Positions 42,743-50,523 of a DNA stretch of 64,000 nt are shown here, piece after piece. Position numbers and translations under genes: made by a program. How positions within the stretch are numbered: position 1 is the first letter of the stretch; each line of letters begins with the position of its first letter. The stretch spans positions 1 through 64,000 of the forward strand of contig JALOBE010000008.1 of NCBI GenBank assembly GCA_023228425.1. The letters run 5' to 3'. The notes below the pieces were generated by a model. The model worked only from the letters and a program-made list of their open reading frames with translations, was not told the origin of the DNA and did no database searches. Origin of the DNA: Syntrophales bacterium (GTDB lineage: Bacteria > Desulfobacterota > Syntrophia > Syntrophales > UBA2210).

Positions 42743-42832
42743 ATGAAACAACTTGTCATACTGATTCTCATTGTGGTGGGCTGGCTCGCCCTCCAGCTCT
42801 GGATACTGCCCCGCATGGGCATCAATACGTGA
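42743..42832 (+). CDS. 29-residue single-helix membrane protein
   Basis: The frame ATG 42743 to TGA 42832 encodes a hydrophobic helix, MKQLVILILIVVGWLALQLW, then ILPRMGINT. A GGGGAG ribosome-binding site lies 10 bases upstream and the promoter at 42680-42708 is correctly placed. The hydrophobic stretch flanked by K2 and R25 fits one membrane span. It is too short for family assignment; it may be the first gene of a transcript that continues to the ferredoxin-like and DsrE-like genes. Confidence 0.6.
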   Translation: MKQLVILILIVVGWLALQLWILPRMGINT

Positions 42833-42920
42833 CTGAGGAACTCCTGCCAGGTGGCAGACAGGACAAAAACGGCCGATTCAAATCGGGGGGATGAAGTCCC
42901 TTAATAGAAGTACAATCATA

Positions 42921-43059
42921 CACGTCTGGTCCCATCCGTGGCGATGGCTTCCGGGCGTGACTCATCAGTGACAGTGCCGCGGCCCCCCGGCTTTCGATGC
43001 TGCCGGAGGGCTCCCCGCGATTGAGGGGATGCCGCGGAGTCTCTGATACCGGTCCGGTA
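42921..43059 (+). ncRNA. Candidate structured RNA leader
   Basis: Within the 310-base gap between the small membrane protein and the ferredoxin-like gene, three folds can be seen. First, CACGTCTGG (42921-42929) pairs over 9 bp, two of them G-U, with CCGGGCGTG (42951-42959), with an inner CCATC/GATGG stem. Second, CCGCGG at 42977-42982 can pair with CCGCGG at 43032-43037 to enclose two GC-rich hairpins (CCGGC/GCCGG and TCCCC/GGGGA), a multi-branch junction. Third, TACCG/CGGTA (43047-43059) forms a short hairpin. It matches no riboswitch class I recognise. Confidence 0.4.
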
Positions 43060-43142
43060 AGGCCTGCACAGAGAACCTTCGGCATGTCGAGCGTGACACC
43101 TCTCGATACCGAACAGAGGTCAGGTCAAGGAGAAAAAAAGAA

Positions 43143-43877
43143 GTGAAACATCTGCGTACAATCGTACATATAGACGAAGAAAAATGTGACGGCTGCGGGC
43201 TCTGCATTCCCTCCTGCTCCGAGGGGGCCATCAGGCTTCTGGAGGGGAAGGCCCGTCTGGTAGGCGACAGGTACTGTGACGGCCTGGGAGCATGTCTGGG
43301 CGAGTGTCCCCAGGGCGCCATATATCTCATTGAACGGGAAGCCGAGGAGTTCGACGAAAAGGCCGTGGAGGCCCTCCGGAAGGCCCGGATGTTTTCCATC
43401 GATCCATCACCGGAGCTCATGGCCTGCGGGTGCCCGTCGTCACAGATAACAACCTTCGACGTGCCGGATTCCTGCCGGGCGGCGAATGAACCGGTCCGGC
43501 AGGAAGGGGAGGCATCGGAACTTACCCACTGGCCCGTAAAAATCAGGTTGATTCCCCCGACCGCCCCCTTTTTGAAGGATGCCGATCTCCTCGTGGCGGC
43601 CGACTGTACAGCCTGTGCCAGCCCCGGTTTTCACCGGGAATTCTTAAAGGGGAAAATTCTCCTTTCGGGATGTCCGAAGTTTGACGATGCCGAGGCCTAC
43701 GTTGAAAGATTTACCGATATATTCCGCGGCAATCATATCAACAGTGTCACCGTCCTGATCATGGACGTGCCCTGCTGTCAGGGGCTGCCCCGGATTCTGT
43801 GGACGGCGATGGAACGGGCCGGGGCAGCCGTTCCCCTGGAGACGATTGTCATCGGCAGGCAGGGGGAGCGCCTGTAA
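43143..43877 (+). CDS. Ferredoxin-like Fe-S protein with cysteine-rich C-terminal domain
   Basis: A 244-residue protein starting at GTG 43143 after AAGGAG. Residues 15-25 (CDGCGLCIPSC) are a complete 4Fe-4S motif; the second motif, C45-x5-C51-x3-C55 (CDGLGACLGECP), lacks the second cysteine. The C-terminal half has further cysteines in MACGCPSS, AADCTACASPGFH, SGCPKFDD and DVPCCQGLP, suggesting another metal site. Proteins of this build occur widely in anaerobes as electron carriers or sensors of unknown partner. It precedes the DsrE-like gene by 54 bases, so the pair is probably one unit. Confidence 0.7.
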   Translation: MKHLRTIVHIDEEKCDGCGLCIPSCSEGAIRLLEGKARLVGDRYCDGLGACLGECPQGAIYLIEREAEEFDEKAVEALRKARMFSIDPSPELMACGCPSSQITTFDVPDSCRAANEPVRQEGEASELTHWPVKIRLIPPTAPFLKDADLLVAADCTACASPGFHREFLKGKILLSGCPKFDDAEAYVERFTDIFRGNHINSVTVLIMDVPCCQGLPRILWTAMERAGAAVPLETIVIGRQGERL

Positions 43878-43931
43878 TCATCGCGTCACGTGATACGGTA
43901 ACAAACAAAACACTGTCGGGAGGGAAACGTA

Positions 43932-44282
43932 ATGAGCAAAAAAGTTCTGTTGGCAGCCTTTAACGGGGAGTCCATGTGTTTCGTCCATGTTCTGCTTAAC
44001 GCGCTTGACATGGAAGAAAAGGGCTACGATGTAAAGGTGGTGATCGAGGGAAGCGCGACCAGAGCCGTAAAAGAACTCACTGATCCCGAAAGCCCCTTTG
44101 CGAATCTGTACAGCGAAGTCCGGAAACGGGGCATGATCGATTGCGTCTGCCAAGCCTGCGCGAGTAAAATGGGAGCCCTGGAGAGTGCACGGCAACAGGG
44201 ATTGCCGCTGTGCGCGGAGATGAAGGGACATCCCGCGCTGGCACAATACCTGGAACAGGGATATCAGGTACTGACGTTTTAA
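43932..44282 (+). CDS. DsrE-like small protein
   Basis: A 116-residue protein (MSKKVLLAAFNGESMCFVHV, YDVKVVIEGSATRAVKEL) resembling the DsrE/DsrF-like family, whose members carry sulfur or pair with redox proteins. Cysteines at MCF, DCVCQAC and PLCAEMKG are candidate active or ligand residues. It is a soluble cytosolic protein. It lies between the ferredoxin-like gene and the second Na/Pi-type transporter. A TCACGTGA palindrome lies in the short gap upstream (43886-43893). Confidence 0.7.
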   Translation: MSKKVLLAAFNGESMCFVHVLLNALDMEEKGYDVKVVIEGSATRAVKELTDPESPFANLYSEVRKRGMIDCVCQACASKMGALESARQQGLPLCAEMKGHPALAQYLEQGYQVLTF

Positions 44283-44369
44283 AGCGCCCGTCGTCTTTTC
44301 ACTGTCCTCAACCGGGGGGAAAAGTTATCCTGTCGTTGCAGGTAACGCCGTTAAGGATCGCTCTGTACA

Positions 44370-45986
44370 ATGATTACCCCTTTTTTTATGGTAGTAACGG
44401 GTCTGGTGCTTTTTCTTTTCGCCATGGTCCATGTCACCGAGACGGTTCGCCGATCCGTCACGAGTACCCGTACCCGGGAACTCTTCGGCTATGCCGTGAG
44501 AACTCCTCTCTGGGGTGTTGTCACAGGTTTCTTGCTGACTGTACTGTTCCAGAGCAGCACGGCGACCACTGCTCTCACGGTGGGGCTCGTCAGCGCCGGT
44601 CTCATGAGTTTTTTCCACTCTCTCGGCGTCATCATCGGGGCCGATATCGGAACGACCATCACAGTACAGCTCGTTGTCTGGCGGGTTACCGATCTTTCAC
44701 CCTTGTTTGTCATTGCCGGAGCGTTTCTCTGGGTGACGGGCAAGGGGAAACTCAAGCCTCTGGGAGAGGGAATCTTTTATTTCGGTCTCATGTTTTTCGG
44801 CCTGACCATTGTGTCTCACGCCATGGAGCCTCTCAAGGAAAGTCCCGCCATACTGCAGTTTTTCCATGAAACCGTAAGTCCCCTTACAGGTGTTCTCATC
44901 GGATGCGGATTTACCGTTCTGGTGCAGTCTTCGGCAATACCAATCGCTCTTCTGGTTATCCTTGCCGGCCATGGTATGCTTTCCCTGGAGGCGGCCCTTC
45001 CTTTTGTAATCGGGGCCAATCTCGGTACGGCGTTCACGGCGGTTATCGTCTTCACCGCCCTGGCGGCCAATGCCGAGGGCAGGCGGGTCGTCTTGTCGCA
45101 TGTCTTCTTCAAGTTCGTCGGGGCTGTTGTGTGTCTGGCAGCCTTCCCGCTTTTTCTGGCCGTGCTGAAGAACCTTTCGTCGAGCGTCTCCCAACAGATA
45201 GCCCTGGGGCACATTATCTTCAACGTGCTTGTGGCCTTTATTTTTATCCCGACTCTCCCCTGGTTCGCCCATTTGGCACGGGTGCTGTATCCGAAACGGG
45301 GGGAGATTTTTTCGCTCTGGCCCGATTTTCTCGACGAGCGTCTCCTCGGGAACGCGGAGCTTGCTCTGGAAGCGGCTCGGAAAGAAATGGAACGGGAGAT
45401 GGTACTTGCCCGAAGGATGTATTTACTCGCCGCAGGATTGATAGACTGCTTTCAAAGCGGCAATCTGCAGACTGTGGGTCATATTGAAAACGTCGTCAAC
45501 TCCCTGAAATGGGAAATCGGTATCTTTCTCCGGCGCGTGTCTGAAGGTCTCCTCACCAGGTCCACATCGAAGCAACTGCTCCTCTATTCATCGCTGGTGG
45601 ATGATATCGAGCGTATCGCCGATCACTCAACCAACATCAGTGAACTCGCTGAAATAAAATCACGGAAGATGGTCTGTTTTTCGGAATTTGCCGACAATGA
45701 CCTGGCAGAGATCCGGTCTCTTGTAACCGCCAACCTCGACGACGCCCTTTCTCTGATGGGAACCTACAGCCAAACGACGATGGAGGCCATCTTCGCCCGG
45801 GAAGAGCAGATCGACAAACTGGTCGCCAATGCCAAGCTCAATCATCTTGAGCGGGTCTGCAGCAAAATCTGCCAGGCCGAATCAGGTCCGATCTATCTCG
45901 GGGTTCTTGTCAACCAGGAGCGTATTTCCGACCACTGTGAAAACATAGCGGAGTATTTCAGGGATCTCAACGTGGAGGAAGCCTGA
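44370..45986 (+). CDS. Na+/phosphate cotransporter family protein, second copy
   Basis: A 538-residue membrane protein of the same family and build as the 27434-29041 product. Signatures are LFQSSTATTALTVGLVSAG and LVQSSAIPIALLVILAG, with GADIGTTITVQL and GANLGTAFTAVI. The cytosolic C-terminal part again has PhoU-like repeats (SLVDDIERIADHSTNISELA and NQERISDHCENIAEYF). The QSS motifs lack one serine compared with the first copy, so specificity may differ. It is convergent with the VWA gene. Confidence 0.85.
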   Translation: MITPFFMVVTGLVLFLFAMVHVTETVRRSVTSTRTRELFGYAVRTPLWGVVTGFLLTVLFQSSTATTALTVGLVSAGLMSFFHSLGVIIGADIGTTITVQLVVWRVTDLSPLFVIAGAFLWVTGKGKLKPLGEGIFYFGLMFFGLTIVSHAMEPLKESPAILQFFHETVSPLTGVLIGCGFTVLVQSSAIPIALLVILAGHGMLSLEAALPFVIGANLGTAFTAVIVFTALAANAEGRRVVLSHVFFKFVGAVVCLAAFPLFLAVLKNLSSSVSQQIALGHIIFNVLVAFIFIPTLPWFAHLARVLYPKRGEIFSLWPDFLDERLLGNAELALEAARKEMEREMVLARRMYLLAAGLIDCFQSGNLQTVGHIENVVNSLKWEIGIFLRRVSEGLLTRSTSKQLLLYSSLVDDIERIADHSTNISELAEIKSRKMVCFSEFADNDLAEIRSLVTANLDDALSLMGTYSQTTMEAIFAREEQIDKLVANAKLNHLERVCSKICQAESGPIYLGVLVNQERISDHCENIAEYFRDLNVEEA

Positions 45987-46031
45987 TGCCGCCGGCAGAC
46001 GGCCGGGGCAGTACCGGGCGGCGGATGCCGT

Positions 46032-47225
46032 TCAGTGTTTCGCGACGAGATACCCAACAGCCTGATCCAGCCCGTCCAGTGTGAGGGGAAACATCGGGAA
46101 AATTTGTCTGATCGCCTTGACGGTCCGGATGTACTCCCATTCTTCCTCGGGACTGGGGTTAAGCCACAGGGAATGACGGAAGGTATCGGCGAGGAAGTGA
46201 AGGTTTTCGATGCTGGGTGTGCGGGATCGCGCACCGAAGCTGATAGCGCCTCCGCGGGAGACCAGTTCATGGTGACCCATGCTGGCATCGCCCACCAGGA
46301 TGATCCGGGTTTCCGGATCTCGGGAGGCGAAGTCGAGAACCGATTCAGGCTTGTGCCGCCGTGGCGGGTCAAGCCAGACCGTGTCGTAGATCGTGTTGTG
46401 GAAATAGAAGGTAGTGAGATCCTTGAACTGGTTCCGAGCGTAGTCGAAGAGGGTCTGCACCGTGTATATATAAGGGTCCATGGACCAGCCACCGTTGTCG
46501 ATCATCAGGATCACCTTGAGACGGTCGGTCAGACGGTGATCAAAAACAATCTCGATTTCTCCGGCGTTCCTCATGGTCTCGTAGATTGTTTTGTCCACAT
46601 TGACCACATCCCGGGCGCCTTCGGGAACCATGCGGCGGAGCCGCTTCAGGGCTTCTCCCATCTGGGACTGGGTGAGAGGGCCATCCTGGGTATAATCTCT
46701 GTAGCGCCGGTCCAGGGCGACCTTGACGGCCGATTTGTTCCGGGACACTCCTCCCACGCGCATACCCCCAGGGTGGTTCCCCGAATGTCCCACGGGTGAA
46801 GTGCCTCCCGTGCCGATCCATCGTGAACCGCCGTGATGTGCTCCCTCCTGGTCCTTGAGTCGGTCGAGAAAATACTGGAGTACCTCGTCGGGCGTCATGG
46901 CACTCAACTGTTCCTCGCTGATGTCCAGAACATCCGCCACGTCTTTCGGGTTCTTCAGCCAGTCCCGCAGCAGTTCCCGGGTCAGGGCGTCCAGTTCCAT
47001 GTCGCCGATGTCATCCAGGTCGGCGTCCTTGAAATGATGCGAAAAAACCTTGTCATAGAGGTCAAAATAGCGTTCGCTTTTGACGAGGATCGCCCGGGCC
47101 ACGGAGTACAAATCGTCTATGGAGAGGATCAGGCCCAGGCTCATGGCCTTATGGAGACGCAGGTAGGCCGTGGGTGTGACGGGAATCCCGCGGCCTTTCA
47201 AGGTATAGAAAAATGCTGAAAACAC
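46032..47225 (-). CDS. VWA-domain protein with altered metal site
   Basis: A 397-residue protein, most likely starting at GTG 47225, 17 bases after the MoxR-like gene; the longer frame upstream overlaps that gene and is not conserved. The N-terminal half is helical and acidic (DADLDDIGDMELDALTREL); a central glycine/serine-rich linker follows; the C-terminal VWA-like domain has the first MIDAS segment as LMIDNGGWSMDP instead of DxSxS. MoxR and VWA proteins commonly act together as chaperones inserting cofactors or assembling complexes. Confidence 0.75.
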   Translation of the reverse strand: MFSAFFYTLKGRGIPVTPTAYLRLHKAMSLGLILSIDDLYSVARAILVKSERYFDLYDKVFSHHFKDADLDDIGDMELDALTRELLRDWLKNPKDVADVLDISEEQLSAMTPDEVLQYFLDRLKDQEGAHHGGSRWIGTGGTSPVGHSGNHPGGMRVGGVSRNKSAVKVALDRRYRDYTQDGPLTQSQMGEALKRLRRMVPEGARDVVNVDKTIYETMRNAGEIEIVFDHRLTDRLKVILMIDNGGWSMDPYIYTVQTLFDYARNQFKDLTTFYFHNTIYDTVWLDPPRRHKPESVLDFASRDPETRIILVGDASMGHHELVSRGGAISFGARSRTPSIENLHFLADTFRHSLWLNPSPEEEWEYIRTVKAIRQIFPMFPLTLDGLDQAVGYLVAKH

Positions 47226-47242
47226 GGCTCCGATTTCCCCCT

Positions 47243-48088
47243 TCAGCCTGTACCCGTGTAGCGGGAGGCCATGGCAAGGTCGGAGCTTTTTTTGAAGAGA
47301 ACGCCCAGGTAAGGGGGAGAACTCCTTTTCAGTGACGACACCTCGAAATGGGGATCCGCTCTGAGGGCCCGGATCCAATTGATCAGTTCCCGGGTGGCCG
47401 GTTTCTTTTCGATTCCCTGCAGCCGCCGAAGCCGGTAGAAGGCGCTGATACAGGCCTGCATCAGGTCTTCCTCGATGGAGGGGAAGTGGACATTGAGGAT
47501 CTGCTGCATTATTTCCGGGTCGGGAAAAGCGATGTGGTGAAAGTTGCACCGCCCCAGAAAGGGGTCGGAAAGATCCTTCTTGGCGTTCGATGTAATGATA
47601 ACCACGGGACGGTGCCGGGCCGTCACCGTCCTGTCGATTTCCATGATGTCGAACTGCATCTGGTCCAGGATATCCAGCATGTCATCCTGGAAATCCGTAT
47701 CCGCCTTGTCTATCTCGTCGATGAGCAGAACGGTCCGCTGTTCCGCCGTAAAGGCCTGACCGATTTTGCCCATGCGGATGTATTCTTCGATATTGCTTAC
47801 ATCCCGGCTCGAGTCACCGAAGCGGCTGTCATTGAGACGGGTCAGCGTATCGTACTGGTACAGCGCTTCCACCAGTTTCATGCCGGACTTTACGTTCAGC
47901 ACAATGAGCGGCATCTTCAGGCTCTCGGCGATGGCATGGGCCAGCATCGTTTTGCCCGTCCCCGGCTCTCCCTTGAGCAGCAGGGGCATTTCGAGGGCCA
48001 TGGTAACGTTGACGATTTTTGCCAGTTCGGCGTCAAGAACATAGCGCGATGCCCCCTGAAAGGTGTAAAAAGAATCTCTTTCCTTCAT
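47243..48088 (-). CDS. MoxR-family AAA+ ATPase
   Basis: A 281-residue ATPase starting MKERDSFYTFQGASRY at ATG 48088 with GGAGAAG upstream. Walker A is GEPGTGKTM, Walker B VLLIDEIDKAD, sensor 1 region VVIITSNAKKDL and the arginine finger DPFLGRCNFHHI. These ATPases work with VWA-domain partners; here the VWA gene follows directly. It lies 32 bases after a thiolase gene, so the three are probably cotranscribed. Confidence 0.9.
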   Translation of the reverse strand: MKERDSFYTFQGASRYVLDAELAKIVNVTMALEMPLLLKGEPGTGKTMLAHAIAESLKMPLIVLNVKSGMKLVEALYQYDTLTRLNDSRFGDSSRDVSNIEEYIRMGKIGQAFTAEQRTVLLIDEIDKADTDFQDDMLDILDQMQFDIMEIDRTVTARHRPVVIITSNAKKDLSDPFLGRCNFHHIAFPDPEIMQQILNVHFPSIEEDLMQACISAFYRLRRLQGIEKKPATRELINWIRALRADPHFEVSSLKRSSPPYLGVLFKKSSDLAMASRYTGTG

Positions 48089-48120
48089 TTTCTTGCTCTT
48101 CTCCTGTCTGTTGCCCGGCC

Positions 48121-49371
48121 TTATATCATTTCCAGGGCGCATGCCATTGACACGCCGCCGCCGCCGCACAGCGTAGCCAGCCCCAGGGTGTTGCCGTTTC
48201 TTTTCATGGTGTGGAGCAGCGTTACCATGATGCGGGATCCCGTGGATCCCACGGGATGGCCGAGCCCGATGCCCGATCCGCAGATATTGGTTATCTCCCT
48301 GTTGATCCCCAGCTCTTTCTCACAGCCGATGTACTGGGCGGCAAAGGCCTCGTTCAGTTCGATGATTTCAAAATCACCCACGGCCAGCCCGGACCGTTCC
48401 GTAAGATTGCGCACTGCCGGAACCGGTCCCAGACCCATGACGGAGGGATGTACGCCTCCGTAACCAACGGCCTTGATACGGGCAATGGGTTCAAGACCCA
48501 GTTCCCGGGCCTTCTCGGCTGACATTATGATCATGCCGCTTGATCCGTCGTTGATCCCGGAAGCATTTCCGGCCGTAACTTTACCGATCTTGGGAATGAA
48601 GGCCGGGGGCATGTCTTGCAGGGCCTCCATGGTCAAGCCGGGACGAAAATGCTCATCCCTGTCGAAGATGACCGGTGGTTTACCCCGCTTGCCGGGTAGT
48701 TCGACAGGTACGATTTCTTCCTTGAAAAACCCTTCCACTGTTGCCATTTCGGCCCTGTTGTGGCTGCGCAGCGCCACTTCATCCATTTCCTCCCGGGATA
48801 TGTTCATCATCTGGGCGACGAATTCGGCCGTGTGTCCCATGATATAGGGCTTGCCCCGGAAGAGTTCCAGGGGCATGCCTTCTTTGACGGGCCCGTCTTC
48901 AGGGTTTGGCATGATGTGGGATCCGCAATGCAGGGCGTGAATCAACCAGTCAACGAGTGCCTGATCCTGCAGGCGGCAGCCCCAGCGGGCCCCGGGAACG
49001 GTGTAGGGAACGCCGGACATATGCTCCACGCCGCCTGCCAGTATGATTTCCGCAAGCCCTGCCTGTATCATGGCCATGCCGGAAATAACCGCTTCCATGC
49101 CGGAAATGCAGACACGGTTGATGGTGACGGCTGTCGATGTTTCAGGAATGCCCGCCAGAAGGGAAGCCACGCGGGCCACGTTGAGGGTATCGACCGGTTC
49201 GAGACAGCATCCGTAGCGGATATCATCCACCATATCCACAGTGATGCCCGCCCTTTTAATTGCTTCCTTCATGGTGACACTGGCTATAACGGCTCCGTTG
49301 GTGTCCCTGAGACTTCCGCCGAAGGTGCCGATTGCCGTTCGGCAGGCGGAAACGATGACGATGTCTTTCAT
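48121..49371 (-). CDS. Thiolase (acetyl-CoA C-acetyltransferase family)
   Basis: A 416-residue thiolase. The nucleophile C88 is in INRVCISGMEA, the active-site NEAFA, the histidine in LGHPVGSTGSR and the second cysteine in LCGGGGVSMA are all present. It catalyses acyl-CoA thiolysis or its reverse. Residues 120-160 contain a longer loop than in E. coli AtoB. It heads a probable thiolase-MoxR-VWA unit on the minus strand. Confidence 0.93.
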   Translation of the reverse strand: MKDIVIVSACRTAIGTFGGSLRDTNGAVIASVTMKEAIKRAGITVDMVDDIRYGCCLEPVDTLNVARVASLLAGIPETSTAVTINRVCISGMEAVISGMAMIQAGLAEIILAGGVEHMSGVPYTVPGARWGCRLQDQALVDWLIHALHCGSHIMPNPEDGPVKEGMPLELFRGKPYIMGHTAEFVAQMMNISREEMDEVALRSHNRAEMATVEGFFKEEIVPVELPGKRGKPPVIFDRDEHFRPGLTMEALQDMPPAFIPKIGKVTAGNASGINDGSSGMIIMSAEKARELGLEPIARIKAVGYGGVHPSVMGLGPVPAVRNLTERSGLAVGDFEIIELNEAFAAQYIGCEKELGINREITNICGSGIGLGHPVGSTGSRIMVTLLHTMKRNGNTLGLATLCGGGGVSMACALEMI

Positions 49372-49708
49372 AGAGGTGCGCTCCTTTTTCTTTTTCTGAA
49401 ATACTCAAAACCGCGCGGTGCCTACGGCAGGGCGAAGTCCTCAGATCAGTGGTCACTCATACCAGAAGTTGAGAAAAAACGAAAGGTCCTTGAGAGTTTG
49501 TCCCGGCCTGACAAGGACGGTGGTGAGGATGAGAGGCACGGCCCTTCCACCGGAGATCATCACCGTTCTTGACGGGTCGATGATAGTCTTTTCTCGGCTG
49601 GTGTGATTCATCGGGCCCGTGGGTCTGTGAAAAATTCTCTCGGCAGGGCGGACCAGGGATCATGGTGTATACTCCCCATGAAGAGAGATGCCTCCCGGAC
49701 GACGCGTT
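49372..49708. other. Intergenic region upstream of the thiolase gene
   Basis: There is no gene. A stretch at about 49471-49580 loosely resembles the inverted-repeat family (GGTCCTTGAG near the left, CCGGAGATCATCACCG near the right) but the ends cannot be matched with confidence. No clear promoter was found. Confidence 0.3.
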
Positions 49709-50509
49709 TCAGTGTTCCGTCCCGCCTGTCGCGTACAGGAGGATTGCGGCCGCGGCGGCGAGGTTGAGCGACTCTGCGCCCCCCCGGCCGGGTATGGTGA
49801 TCGTCCTGTCCGCCTGGTCCATCAGTTCCGGTGAGAGTCCCCGTGACTCGTTGCCGAGAAGGAAAATATATTTTCCGCATTTTTTGATACTGCCGGGGTC
49901 CTCTCCGCCTCGGGGGGCCGTCGCGACCAGTTCCCAGCCGCCCCGGCGCGCGAGGTTCAGAATGTCTCCGGTGTCGACGGCCTGAACGATGGACATCCCG
50001 AAGAGTGCGCCCGCGGACGAGCGGATGACTTTTGTATTGAACGGGTCGACGCAGGATGGTCCCATCAGTATGTGGTCCACGCCGAACCACAGGGCCGTTC
50101 TCATGATCGATCCCAGGTTTCCCGGGTCGGAAACGCCATCCAGGTAAATCATGCGGTCCTGCGTTCCGCCGGCCATGCTGTCCAGGGGATATGTCCTTGT
50201 TTCGCAGACAAGGATGATTCCCTGCGGTTGTTCTTCCGTGGATAGTTCCCTCAAGGTCTCACGGGAACAGGAGTACAGGGGAATATCGCCGGTCAGGGCT
50301 GTCTGAAGAAGGAGGTGTTCTGTAGCTCCCTTCGCCGCATCCGCCGCCACGATGATCGCCTTCAGTGGATAACGGTTTTCCTTGAGAGCCTCTCTGAGGG
50401 CATTCAGTCCTTCCGCCAGGAACAGTCCTTCCCTGTCCCTGTGTTTTTTCGAGCGTAACTTCTTGAACCGTTTCTTCCGGTTCGGGGAAAGGGCCGGTAT
50501 TGCCGCCAT
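49709..50509 (-). CDS. RNA 2'-O-methyltransferase, TrmH/SpoU family
   Basis: A 266-residue protein with the three SPOUT motifs: LDGVSDPGNLGSIMRTA, FLLGNESRGLSPELM and IPGRGGAESLNLAAAAAI, which build the knotted AdoMet site. The N-terminal part (RKKRFKKLRSKKHRDREGLF) is the substrate-binding L30e-like region typical of RlmB/TsnR-like enzymes. It methylates ribose in rRNA or tRNA; the target is not clear. ATG 50509 is chosen after AAGGA. It follows the LpxR-like gene by 14 bases. Confidence 0.9.
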   Translation of the reverse strand: MAAIPALSPNRKKRFKKLRSKKHRDREGLFLAEGLNALREALKENRYPLKAIIVAADAAKGATEHLLLQTALTGDIPLYSCSRETLRELSTEEQPQGIILVCETRTYPLDSMAGGTQDRMIYLDGVSDPGNLGSIMRTALWFGVDHILMGPSCVDPFNTKVIRSSAGALFGMSIVQAVDTGDILNLARRGGWELVATAPRGGEDPGSIKKCGKYIFLLGNESRGLSPELMDQADRTITIPGRGGAESLNLAAAAAILLYATGGTEH

Positions 50510-50523
50510 AGACAATGCTTCCT

